From Ephydatia muelleri (Eukaryota; Porifera; Demospongiae; Spongillida; Spongillidae), in assembly GCA_013339895.1 (NCBI GenBank), contig JABACO010000003.1, positions 14,347,308 to 14,411,307 on the forward strand: 64,000 bases of DNA, written 5' to 3'. Of this stretch, positions 54,034 to 64,000 are shown piece by piece. The position numbers and the translations under genes are program-made. Positions within the stretch are counted from its first letter, which is position 1, and the number at the start of each line of letters is the position of its first letter. The notes below the pieces were generated by a model. That model did no database searches. It was given only the letters and a program-made list of their open reading frames with translations, and was not told where the DNA came from.

Positions 54034-54592
54034 TCCTTTGGCAAGGGCTGTTTGACCGTAATATGAGTATTTCGATTAAATGAATTAAATTCCCAATTAG
54101 GTTGTGGGCTATGAATTGTTTATGTTGGGGTATGAATTTTTTATCTATGCACAGCTTGGAACATGTAAATTTGTCTTGATTGTTCCTGTGTTCATAATAT
54201 AGTCAGATGAAATAAAATAGGTTTCCAAGCTGCCAAACAGAGTAAATTCTCTAACCGTTATGTGGCATATAGCTTCAAAATTTCAATCAATAGAGATACT
54301 TCATTATAAGCATTACTGATAGGAAGATTTCAACTTTTTTTTTCCATCAAGTTTAACTTTGTTTATCTACTGTGTTTGATTGGAAATAGATACTGCCTCA
54401 ATTTTTGCAGTACTAAAAGATCATCTTGTATGTGTTGAAAATTATAAGTACAAAGAACTCAACATTTTCCAAACTCATAGTATAAATAGTAATGAAAAGG
54501 TATGCCTTATTGTCACCATTTGGTGACAATAGGCCTGTACAACTTAACAATTATACCTTTTTTAACCCACTCGGAACAATAGTGTACATGTA

Positions 54593-54991
54593 CAATGCCG
54601 CTTCCAAAAAACGTCCAGTTTAGCAAGCCTAGGGTAGTTGGTTTGGTTCTGTACACTTAAATTCAAACGTTGTCTGAAATTTCAAGAACTTCTTTCGTAA
54701 TATGCGACATGTGCTCGCATCATGAGCACGTTTACTGCAAAGAAAATGCAGTAATGCGTTTTGACTACTCGAGAAACCAATTAAGAAGTAACATACTTCA
54801 GTTCGATCACATTACTTTGCTTGCTTTTACTATTAGCAATCAAGCACAATTGCGAATATCGCGTTTTATCGTAACGCGATTTAGAGTGTAATGAAAGTTC
54901 GCGAAAACTTTAGTCAGCGTTCGAACTTAGTGTCATAACCTAAACGCAGTTCCCTAAGCTTGCAAAACTGGACGTTTCTGAAGCAGCATTG
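54593..54991. mobile_element. 399-bp MITE with TA target site
   Basis: Inverted ends CAATGCCGCTTCCAAAAAAC and CAATGCTGCTTCAGAAAC, both continuing into GTCCAGTTT.GCAAGC (about 37 bp), flanked by TA on both sides. This suggests a Tc1/mariner-type non-autonomous element. It lies only about 45 bp from the piggyBac end. Confidence 0.77.
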
Positions 54992-57039
54992 TAAGCTTGT
55001 ATAGCTAAAATGACGCAAACAAATTCATTGTTTTGATACTGCACCACAACATACACATCAAAGCCACATATAACACTCCCAAGTGGACACAAATCAAATG
55101 GTTCGATTTCAAATATTTAAAGCTCATATATGTCAAGCCATCCACTATTAAACTTTATATAATCTATGACGATAAAACTTTACTGAAAGTATTACTTTTG
55201 ATAAATAGTCCGTGAGATGTTATACGTTTATTGTTAATTAACCCAATGAATAATTTCTATTACACAAGAGTGTTATTTGCCATAGTTTTAGCATCTCGGA
55301 AGCATCTTGCACTGTACTCTGTGACTAACAGCTCAAGAGATAAGAATTTTTTAAACAGATCTGACTAAATACTTAATCTTAATCACCACAAATCTCAAGA
55401 TCTGATAGAGCTAGAGAGGTGAAAATTTGTGAGAGTATTTTTTCCAAACCTACTCATACTATTCACGTATACAAAATATAATCTGAGGTGTGATGTTAAC
55501 CATTGGGCTTATCATCCGTGACCTTAATTAAACAATACACCTCCACTTTACTCACCTTGACTCTGCTACACCTCCCCCCACTCTACACACCTCCACTTTA
55601 CACAAATCCACTCAGACCTCACTACACACCTCCACTCTACACACACCTCCGAATTGCTTCTTGCTGATCATTGATTTCAACAGCTTTGCTTGTGAGTTGT
55701 TAGCTTCTATCTCAAGAATCCTATCAACGTAATCAGCAGCTGCTATGTAGTCCTGTTTGTAGGGATGAGTGCAGGTGTATGGGTTGTATATGTATATGGG
55801 AGAGTGATGTGCATGTGTGCGGGGGTGAGCGTGATTTATAGTGGAAACGTTGGTGGTTGAGTATATGCATTCATGTTCTTCAATGCTTGGAATTAGTTTT
55901 TTTAAACAGTCAATTAATAATAGATGAACAAAATAAATTCAAATCATGCAGTTTGGTAGTTTTCAGCAATGATTGAAATTGCGACTAGCATGTGACTTCT
56001 TGGCTTGAAACTTAGATCTCTTGTTTAGCACAAACATTTTTCTTCCTTTGGTGGGACAGGTATTTGTATCTGAAATGCTCGTCTAATGCAAGAAACTTTT
56101 CATTCCTTTGCCGCTAAATTGTTTGCCTCAAATAATGCCTGTGGTTATCGTTTTGTGTGAAGACAGAAGAAGATAACAAGCTGAAAATCGTTCTTCTCAG
56201 AACCAGAGGGTCCTGAATCACTCAAGCTAACCACAAATAGCTATCAGGGAACAAACATTATAATTAGGGCAGTACTGGACTGCATGGCAACGAACCGTTC
56301 GCTAGCACGCTTGGACTCAGAGTTATCTTGGTATTGGACCCCGCTTGGCCTCGGGACCTTCATCGTACCGTGTTCGTATATAGTAGGCTTACTAAAGAAG
56401 TATGGTACTGGTCAGGCTATGCAATGTGGGCATCTGACAGAGGCTGGCTAACTTTGTTTTGCATATCACACGCCCATAACTCCTAGCTCCCTCCTGAGGA
56501 CCGTGCATGCAGGGTATGTCATCATTGGACTCCCGGCCATACACTAACACATAAATGACTGATAGTAAGCTCCTATAATGCGAATTACGCAAGATGAAAC
56601 GAAAGAGGAGAAAATTAAATGGCGGATTTTGAATTGCCGATCTGTCACTCACAAAAACGGCACATGCCCGTAGCCAGCCTTTTACCTGGGCGGTATGATT
56701 ATAAAACAGATAACTTCATCCCGAGCTCTAGACAGGGATGTTCAAAATCTGGAATCCACAAAGAATTAAGCGCAAGTTCTTGTCAGCCGATGATGAGTCT
56801 TTTAAGGCCGCTTTAATGTTCTCTCCCAAGTCTTTGTAAACGACGCCACTGGCTCCCCCATTAGTGGAGGAAAACTCCTCAGAAAGAAAGATGCCAAACT
56901 CCTTTTCTCGAGCGCGTTGATTTCCATTTCGACGGCAAAGACCAAAAAAAGCGACACGCTCGCACGCGAAATTTATAACCGGTGAGATTCTTTACAACTA
57001 GTGTATGTGCAAATTAATTGACCGGCTTCAAAGCCGGTG
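54992..57039. other. 2 kb mostly non-coding
   Basis: Includes a CTCTACACACCTCC-type minisatellite at 55540-55650, like that at 47.5 kb. A plus-strand frame at 56619-56816 starts in a good context (AAATGGCGG) but has no recognised domain. Confidence 0.4.
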
Positions 57040-57150
57040 TCATGGGAAAATCAGCACCCCCAAAATTGGCACTTTCCAAGTTTCCAAATATCCTAGGATT
57101 CTTGGCACGTCCACTCCAAATTTCCTACGGTATTTTTTGCATCCTCTATG
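57040..57150 (+). repeat. CCTAGGA/TTGGCAC repeat block, left
   Basis: Repeats of the type TTTCCnnnTATCCTAGGATTCTTGGCAC and CCACTCCAAATTTCC. The same motif occurs in inverted orientation at 58545-58715. The pair may be the ends of a 1.7-kb TIR element, but no target duplication was found. Confidence 0.5.
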
Positions 57151-58544
57151 ATTTTCGGTACCCTCGTGTTTGAGGCAAAATAAGTTGATCGAGAAGTTGC
57201 GATCCAAGAGGAAGAAGACGAAAAGATGTAGTGTACGATAACGTTTGACTACTGTACATCGTACGTGGAATGTACCCGAAGACTGCAACGAAACACTACA
57301 AGTGTGCCATCGCAAAGCAGTACCGAGTGCAAGATGGGCAGCTGTACGAGTGATCTGCAGAAAATCTAGTAATGGGGATGCGTATTGTCTTTATATTAAA
57401 GAAGACAAGAAGACAGAAATTTGTAATCAGGTATGTCCACACAGTCATGCACATTCTAGAAATTTCCGGTACCAGTAGAAATTCCGACACCAGTTGAAAT
57501 TCCGGTATTAGTAGAATTTTCGATGCCAGTGATTAAGAAGACCTGCAAGCTGAGTTTGCTGAATTCAAAAAGTTCAGTCACCCATTTGAACAACACGTTG
57601 CTTGGTTAAAATTATTTCAGCTATACTTATAGTGTGGTGCAGAACCACCAATACCATGTTGAAGTCTGTTCATGTACTTGGGAACATTTATTTTTTGATG
57701 AAACCTTATGACCTGAATGAATTGTGCCAGCGGGTGAGCAATAAAAGAAGATACTGTTCTGATAAGGGATGTCACCATTGATAGCTTACTAGAATATGAA
57801 TAACAGTGTAGAAGTATATCATCTCTGGTTTAGAGATAGCCAGAGCATAATGATATTATAAACTACTAGCCAGTCTCCAGTGTGTGGCAAAAGGAGAGAT
57901 GCACTCTTTTAGGCTTGTCATTAGTCTATGTGAATCACTCCCATTGGACATAGTCATCAATGATTGCTGTGTCCCTCTACCCATTAGCGACAACTAAGAT
58001 GGAAATCGCTCATTTTGGTATGTTTCTCTAGCTATAACTGGGTCACAAGATTTCATGCAGAAATGTGTCTGCTAATCACAACGTACATGATTCACAAATC
58101 AAGAAATCCAATGCAATCTTCCCTTGGATCCCCGGATGACTCTATCGAAAGCTATATGAAACTATCAAGGATGCAGACTCTGGGCACTTGGGCTACAGAA
58201 TTTGATGCCATTGCAGCCATCGTTGCTTAACACAACCATTTAAATGTGCCACAGGAAACTAACACAGGCTTGCATCAAAATGAAGACATATATAAATAAG
58301 GTTAGCACCATGCAATCTGTGTGTCACTATTTCATTCAATGCAGCTGCTCAGTTTTAATGCATCAAATCATTAATATTTACTCATTTAACTTCATCACTA
58401 TTGGGTAGCAGTAGCCTTGGAAAGGTCCTCCATTTTCTATTTTTCCAGAAAGGCCAGTGAATAGTTTGAATATGGTATAAATCCTAACTTGTTTGTTTCA
58501 TTGTACATTGTCGTTGTATGCTTAGGGTTAGTTTGGGATGCCTA
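57151..58544. other. Unassigned sequence between inverted repeat blocks
   Basis: A plus-strand frame 57245-57430 (TWNVPEDCNETLQVCHRK, ends at a GTATGT donor after CNQ) could be an exon of a gene carried between the blocks. No domain recognised. Confidence 0.35.
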
Positions 58545-58715
58545 TATGTTTTGGGAAAATTGGGTGGGGATGCAAATATTCCTAGGAGAAATGGTTATGC
58601 TAAGGGATGTCTTTTTTCCTAAAGGGTTGTCGTGTTTCTTAGGAAAATTGGAGTCGGGTGCCAGAATTCCTAGGAAAATGGTACGCGCGTGCAAAATTTT
58701 CAGAGAATCCAGTTT
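58545..58715 (-). repeat. CCTAGGA/TTGGCAC repeat block, right
   Basis: On the minus strand four imperfect units with TTTTCCTAGGAAT or TTTTCCTAAGAA spaced about 35-45 bp, and one GGCACCCGACTCCAATTTT unit, mirroring the block at 57040-57150. Confidence 0.55.
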
Positions 58716-59399
58716 TCTTGTGACAACAGTCTTTTTAATCACCAAATTTGCCTGTTCATTTGGCTGAATCTAAACGATACTGTCGGCTCCTTGTTGATTG
58801 ATTATAAATCTTGCGTCCTTTGAACCTGCAGCAACTTCTGATACCAAGAGTCGAATTGCAGGAACAAAAAAAGATTGCACATACCTGCAGTAATGGACTG
58901 TCTATCAACGTGAAGTCTTAAGCGATCAACTACATACACAACGTTTGCACCATATACACATGTACCCCAGCTTAAGCTGCGATCTTGGACATTGCTTTGT
59001 GACCACTTGTGGGAAATTGATTACCAGCTGCTTTTCACTCTTGGTATCAATGCAGCGTCGATTTTGTGCAGTATCGTACATAATTAAATTAATTACGCAT
59101 CGAAGCAGACCTTAGGGGGGTGGGGTGGGAGGAGGGGTGCAACTGAACCCAAAGTACCCTTTATATATGGCTACGGGCATAGGTTGCATCTATATATTTG
59201 TTGTTGAAACAACGAGTAGAAGAGCTGGTGGATTCGTTATCTTTTTAAAACGCTCGATCGGAAAGCACTCCCACGGAGCCAACCAATATAGGACCCACTA
59301 GCGCGGGTTGTCTGAATTTACTCATAGATTGGATACCATGAACTATTTTACATGCGAGAAGGTTATAAGATTCATTATTCTAGTCGTTAATTATGCATC

Positions 59400-59558
59400 A
59401 AGACCCAGTAGTACTCACTAGCCTGCATGATCCCTCCTCTCTTCTCTCTTCCTCCCTTAATTAGCTAGTTAGCTACCCTCCTCCCTTCTTCCACCTTCTT
59501 TCTTCTCCGCACTCCCCTTCTTCCTGTTCCTCCCTTCCACTTCCATCCATGTGCTTAC
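59400..59558. other. CT-rich tract in FIS1 intron 3
   Basis: Pyrimidine-rich on the plus strand (CCTCCCTTCTTCCACC-type). Possible low-complexity intron sequence; no gene. Confidence 0.5.
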
Positions 59559-59676
59559 CTCCAGTTTGTAATATCCAACAGCAATGTAGTATAGAAAATC
59601 TCTCTGGTCTTTATGCTTAACGAGCTCTGTAAATGTGCACACTTAATTACACACAAATACAAGGGCCAATGCACTC

Positions 59677-59715
<39 letters not shown>

Positions 59716-60072
59716 ACACACACTCACACACACAAAACACACACACACGCAGCAACTCACACACACACAAACAAACAAACACACACACACACCATGCACC
59801 TTAACAAACTCACCACTCATAAGTCCTATGCCTTTGGTAGTATCATTCTTGTACTGACTCTTGATCAAGTGCCACGCATACGTGAACTTCACTTCCACAG
59901 TCATGCTATTCGCAGCGAGTCTCTGTTCATATTCCCGCTCGCACGACTGGAAAAGGGAAAGGTACATGTACGTCAGGGTCTCCCTTGTGACGTACCTACT
60001 TACCTGGATAGCTTCTAGATGCACAAAGTCACCGATCACAGCATTTTCCACGTCGCTAAGACAAGTGCTCAT
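59559..60072 (-). CDS. FIS1: Mitochondrial fission 1 protein, exons 1-3
   Basis: FIS1 is a tail-anchored outer mitochondrial membrane protein with two TPR repeats that takes part in mitochondrial and peroxisomal fission. Exon 1 (60004-60072) starts at ATG 60072, MSTCLSDVENAVIGDFVHLE; exon 2 (59814-59946) has FTYAWHLIKSQYKNDTTKGI, GLMS; exon 3 (59559-59626) reads ELVKHKDQRDFLYYIAVGYY, KLE. Human FIS1 has FEYAWCLVRSKYNDDIRKGI and EEQRDYVFYLAVGNYRL at the same places. Borders are GT-AG and phases fit. The second TPR and the membrane anchor must lie in exons further left, which I could not place before about 57 kb. A CA microsatellite (59681-59790) lies in intron 2. Confidence 0.9.
59681..59790. 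repeat. (CA)n microsatellite in FIS1 intron 2
   Basis: CA repeats with short interruptions, between exons 2 and 3 of the FIS1 gene. Confidence 0.95.
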
Positions 60073-60429
60073 TGCTACACGGCCAGGATTTCACGCAGGT
60101 GGGTTGCCCAGGCCACGTCAGCGTTATTGCGACGCGGGGGAGGGTAATAATTAGGATGGCTTGATGTACTTGTAACATTTTGAATTAAAATTCATTGTCG
60201 TGGGTAAGTGGTGACAGTGTATTTAGCGGTTACTACTGTTATTGTGCAGGTGCAGTGACTCTACGTGAACAGGCGCACAAAGGCCCCGAGGCTCCATTAT
60301 ACAGATTCGCTCAATTTTACAGGGCCCAAATTGAGGCTCAGTGCATTGTTGCCATTTGGGTATTAAAACATGCGTAAAATTATATAGACTACATCAAGTA
60401 TTTGTCGATTGCGCGTAGCGGATTAGCAG

Positions 60430-61310
60430 ATGGATAGATTTAAATTGTACTTGTCACTCTTCGAAGCTTATGTCGTGGCGTTTCCGACCAAATCCAAGAA
60501 ACTTTGCCAGCAAAAGGCCTAGGTGAATGAGAAGTTGAATGTAATTAAGGATAGCGAGGAGGAAATAATGAAAGTGGATGGACTCTAGAATGAGTTAAAG
60601 GCCATCGCAATGAAGCACTAGGATGTTCGTAGAGTTTTTGGGGTAAACAGCAGTTTCAGTTGTAATAGTATGAAACAGAAGGCCACAGTTCAAGACGAAC
60701 TTCAGCTCCAAATCAACGTGATAAATGCGGACTTCGTTCGCTTATTCGCACGTAAAACAGCTGGGATTCTAACTGACTTAAAACGAAACAGAAATTAGGT
60801 CTATGTAAAAGATGCCCAACAAAGGTTAAAAAAAGGTTCAGAGATGAAGATTAGCTGCAGCCTGTGCAAAGAATCCAGAATTGAGGTCCACTCTAAAAAT
60901 CAGAAATGAGGCTGGAAGGCCACGATGAGAAGATGATCAGCCTCTCCTTTGCAAGCTATCCTTAATATTGCCTTTTATGGCTCTGCTGCTCACGAGAAAA
61001 GACAAAGTGATGTCTACCAGAGCATCAACATTGGATGAGCTAACCAAGCAGCTCAATTATGATTCATTCAATATCATAGCGATGGGGTTTACCTTTGCCT
61101 GATTCCTAAGCGTAACTCTTCTTGGAGGGAAAGGCATGTTACAACTGTACCAGCCAGGCTCATCAGAGAACAGAATGATTCCCATGCCAAGCACGTTGAC
61201 CAAACATTCTGTGTGTCCACAAGCAAACACCTAGAAGAGATATCTTCCACTCTGGGGCCTAATGAAGTGTGCTTTCTTTGTCAAGACAACAAACCTTACC
61301 GACCGAATTA
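60430..61310 (+). pseudogene. Remnant of multicopy transposon-like protein
   Basis: Plus-strand fragments in several frames: KLCQQKA and NEKLNVIKDSEEEIMKV (coiled-coil-like), then NPELRSTLKIRNEAGRP, STRASTLDELTKQLNYDSFN, GGKGMLQLYQ, and LGPNEVCFLCQDNKP at the end. The block order recalls a multicopy cnidarian/sponge family with TLDELT..L, RHV.TVPV.L and SQDDKA motifs, seen from memory. Stops are frequent; it is dead. Confidence 0.45.
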
Positions 61311-61368
61311 ATTACCCGCAATTACCTAGCCTCACGGCCGTAGAAAATTTTCGTATCTTCTGTTACTG

Positions 61369-61505
61369 TGGCGGATCCAGGATTTCAGAAAAGGGTGGGG
61401 GGGGTTGTAAAATAATAAAGATCAAAGGCGGGGGAGGGTGCGGGAGGGGGTACCCCTCCCGCCCAGCCAGGGGTCTGGGGGAGCGCTGTAAGCTTATATC
61501 ATGGT
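61369..61505 (+). repeat. GGCGGATCCAGGATTT MITE-like sequence with G runs
   Basis: TGTGGCGGATCCAGGATTTC followed by a G-rich stretch and GGGGTACCCC-type palindrome. This is a common end sequence of hAT elements and their MITEs. It may be the 3' terminus of the hAT transposase gene to its right. Confidence 0.45.
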
Positions 61506-62073
61506 GAAAACACTACACAAAACTGCATGCGTGCAAAAACGGAAATCGCATGAAAATATCATTTAGCAATTTACGAATACAAGCATTACTGGAATTATGT
61601 AATGCAATCATCAAATAACAGTTTTCTGGCGTTCTTCCGTCATAACTGATCATGATCTTGCACAGGTTTTATTAATTAAGTAGCAAAAAATGTTTCGATC
61701 CTTCTCTTATTAATTAAGTAGCAAAGTACTAAGTCGACGATATATCAAGCATGTACATGCATGTATACTATATTTCTATTTTAAACGGATTGAGGCTGAT
61801 TGGTAGTTGAGCGCCATGCTGTGTAATATACCGCGTGCAGAAGATTAATGAATTAACGTATAAGCTTTCCTAAGCATGAATAATGTCATCTTCAGTTCTA
61901 TACTTGCACCTCTCAATGCAGTGTTGGAATCGCATGTTACATGAAATGTGCCGGGGTGTAAGTGCATACCAAAAAGATAACCCATAAGTTGATATAACAG
62001 TGCATAGTACTCTTTATCAAATATCATTGGCATTGAATGTTAGAACAAACATTGAGAATTGTAGCACAGTGAG
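61506..62073. other. Probable 3' non-coding region of hAT element
   Basis: A+T-rich; TTATTAATTAAGTAGCAAA occurs twice within 50 bp (61669 and 61708), a small direct repeat. A minus-strand frame at 61845-62033 has no known motif. Confidence 0.4.
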
Positions 62074-63981
62074 TTAGTCCAAAAACAATGAGGCCTGAAA
62101 CATTCTTCTTGGATTTGCTTGAATGAAAGCTTTGCAGACCTCATCTACTGGAATTCGTTCACCGTAGTGCATAGCTATTACTGCAAGATAACTGAGACGC
62201 TGCTCTGTCATGATGGACCTTGTGCATGTCTTGATTCTCTTCATCAAGCTGAAGGAACGTTCAGCCTCAGCACTTGAGATTCGCAGTGTACATCCAATTA
62301 GAAGAAGACAATGGATATTAGGAAATGAGTCATAGTCACAGGCACCTAGAGCTTGGAGAAGATTATTTGGAATAGTCTGCTCTTTATTTCCATTCAACTT
62401 TTGGGTTTTCCACAGTTCTTCCCATCGCCTTACTTCACTTGGAAGGGACCTTGGGAATGGTAGATCAATTTCCCATTTTAAAAGGTTAGCTAAGATATTG
62501 TCAGGGTTTACGGATGTGGTGACCAGTATTGATGGCACAAGGCTGAACAGACAATGTGTGTGATGTGTTTCCCCTCGAATCGCCCCTCCATCTGTCCACG
62601 GAGATAGTCAATAAATGGAATGGCAACAGTTCTTTTGTAATGTTCCATTGGGCTGCTACTAGGTATGTTGCTTCTATTCCTCTGCAGTGCGGTTAGGCGA
62701 GGAACAGATTCTGTTGCTCATACTTCATTTGCCAGTTTAAGGACCTCATCATACCATAATTCAAAGACTGTGCCAATAGTTGTTCTTGTTGATGCAAGGG
62801 ACTCCATAACATCATCTATCATTGCATATGCTTCTAACACATCTTGATCGCGCTTCTGCAATTTGGCTGAAAGAACCTTTAGTATGTCCAAAGTGTTCTT
62901 GGTAATGATAAACACTCCAATTTTTTGAAATGTTGTTAATGCAGCCATCATTCCTTGGGCCTTTACTAATGTATTCCTAACCCAATCCCATAAATCATTT
63001 GTACCCAACTGAGAATGTTGATGAGGATGAAGCATGGCATCCAAAAATATTACAAATGCCACATACAAGAAAAACTTTGAAGCAAGTGTGCCTTTTCACG
63101 AACAGTGTTTTGCACAGCCCACTAGTTTAGTTCGTGAACATGTGGGTAAATATACCTCTAAAATTTTTTTTGAAATATCTCTGCCTTTTTGCACTGTTTG
63201 ATAAGAAAAGAAAAGCTTCATTTATTATACCAATGAGATTGCGAATTTCTTGAAGTTGACAAGCGGAAGCAAGTGACAGGTTTAAGCAGTGACAATAGCA
63301 GTGGGTAAAAAAGCTAATGGAGACACCTCTTTTATCTTCGCTTGCACACCAGCTTTTTCGGAGGACATTACTGCAGCCCCATCATAGGCTTGGCCTCGAA
63401 TGTTTGATGGATTGAGAGAGAGAGAAGCATTGGTTAGGGATTCCAAAATCTTACTAGCTATTACTGCGGCTGTGGCTCTTTCAAGGTGAATGAAGTCAAC
63501 AAGGCATTCCTTTATGTGAGGATCATTTGGTGTTGACAAGTTTACAAACCTCACACATACAGAAAGTATTTCCTGGTTTGAATGGCTGTCTGTGCATTCA
63601 TCAGCTATAATGGTACATGGTAAGTTCTGACTTCGAAGCTTCCCGGTTAATTTTTCCTTTATTTTCATTGCATATGCATGATTGATATCATTTTGTATGG
63701 TTTTACTTGTGTATTTGGAATTTCGTTTTGCACTGCTCAGATGTTTTTGAAGAACACTATTCTCCTTTGACATTAGCTGAAGGGTTGCTATGAAATTTCC
63801 TCAGTTCATATCTTCATTAGTAAAATCAACTTTGTCATCCCTATGTCCTCTGAATGCTAACCCTTGCTTTGCAAGGAATTCAACTGCCATTACAATCTGC
63901 CGCAGAATCTATGTATTTTCCTTTACTTGCTGGTCACTTAGTCCCATTAAACGTAGATCAATCGTGAGTCAGGGTTTCTGA
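62074..63981 (-). pseudogene. hAT transposase (DUF4371 / C-terminal dimerisation), broken
   Basis: From the right: RNase-H-like DUF4371 part with LPCTIIADECTDSHSNQEIL, SVCVRFVNLS, then LVDFIHLERATAAVIASKIL and IRGQAYDGAAVMS (63282-63700); a frame change near 63285; THCLNLSLASACQLQEIRNL; then a helical region with QKRDQDVLEAYAMIDDVMES (62718-63068); finally the hAT C-terminal dimerisation block, FPNIHCLLLIGCTLRISSAE, AERSFSLMKRIKTCTRSIMT and EQRLSYLAVIAMHYGERIPV (62074-62538). This matches ZMYM1-like hAT transposases of animals. At least three frame breaks; the N-terminus extends beyond the window. Confidence 0.9.
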
Positions 63982-64000
63982 CACTAAGTAGAAACAAATC

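Larger units (their letters stand above)
51755..54543 (-). mobile_element. piggyBac-type DNA transposon, apparently intact
   Basis: 2789 bp flanked by TTAA at 51751-51754 and 54544-54547. Inner ends are GTTGTATAG and GTTGTACAG (8 of 9). Both ends then carry the palindrome TTGTCACCATTTGGTGACAA or a close variant: twice at the left (51763-51816), once at the right (54509-54530). The interior has a single 650-codon transposase frame with no interruption. The end sequence does not start with the CCC typical of the moth piggyBac element, so exact borders should be checked with other copies. Confidence 0.8.

Noticed and set aside
51755..54543. The 17.7-kb TTAA MITE as a deletion derivative of this piggyBac
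   Set aside because: Their terminal sequences differ (CTCTTTGRACGCC against GTTGTAYAG), so they belong to different families.

Overview
The window is metazoan nuclear DNA. It is A+T-rich and intron-bearing, carries animal-type genes (a NIDO-domain exon pair, a PH-domain plus tyrosine-kinase gene, mitochondrial fission factor FIS1), and is very rich in transposable elements. The transposon mix (Ty3/gypsy, Ngaro-type tyrosine-recombinase retroelement, Ginger, piggyBac, hAT with DUF4371, and an element encoding a RAG1 N-terminal-like protein) points to a marine invertebrate. A sponge or cnidarian is my best guess, a sponge slightly favoured; this is inference, not proof.

Layout. 1-2915: 5' part of a Ty3/gypsy element on the minus strand, with a primer-binding site matching a serine tRNA 3' end. 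3050-4523: a broken Ty3/gypsy integrase on the plus strand ending in a polypurine tract and short LTR. 4904-5665: two exons of a secreted NIDO-domain protein. 6206-14108: a nested complex. Its host is an Ngaro-like element with the split direct repeats A1, B1, A2, B2. It has been invaded by a complete Ginger-type DNA transposon (11015-13556, target duplication CCGG), which itself holds a small TIR element, and by a 341-bp hAT MITE (10213-10553, 8-bp target duplication). 15799-18638: three copies of a dispersed repeat, one of them split by a 601-bp TTAA-inserted MITE.

21417-24618 is the standout. It is a 3.2-kb transposon bounded by CACAGCC heptamers, with a 12-bp spacer and nonamer-like ACAAAAGGG at the left end, and a 23-bp spacer and ACAAAAGGC at the right end. 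It is flanked by ACCC duplications and encodes a degraded protein with the zinc-binding N-terminal region of RAG1. This is a 12/23 arrangement of recombination-signal-like ends on a RAG1-N-terminal-like mobile element.

24.8-31.9 kb holds microsatellites, minisatellites, duplicated exon-like modules and hairpins. 31974-37075 is a second, decayed Ginger-like element (integrase, C48/Ulp1 protease, PHD finger). 38060-43570 is a host gene on the minus strand: PH domain, proline-rich repeats, then an intact tyrosine kinase domain over five exons. 43.6-51.7 kb is mostly gene-poor, with repeats. 51755-54543 is an apparently intact piggyBac-type element with a 650-residue transposase. 54593-54991 is a TA-inserted MITE. 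59559-60072 carries the first three exons of FIS1. The right end (about 60.4-64 kb) holds a degraded transposon-like gene and a hAT transposase pseudogene that runs off the window.

Host genes that look functional are few: the PH/tyrosine kinase gene, FIS1 and the NIDO gene fragment. Nearly everything else recognisable is mobile DNA in different states of decay, with the piggyBac transposase the only long intact transposase.
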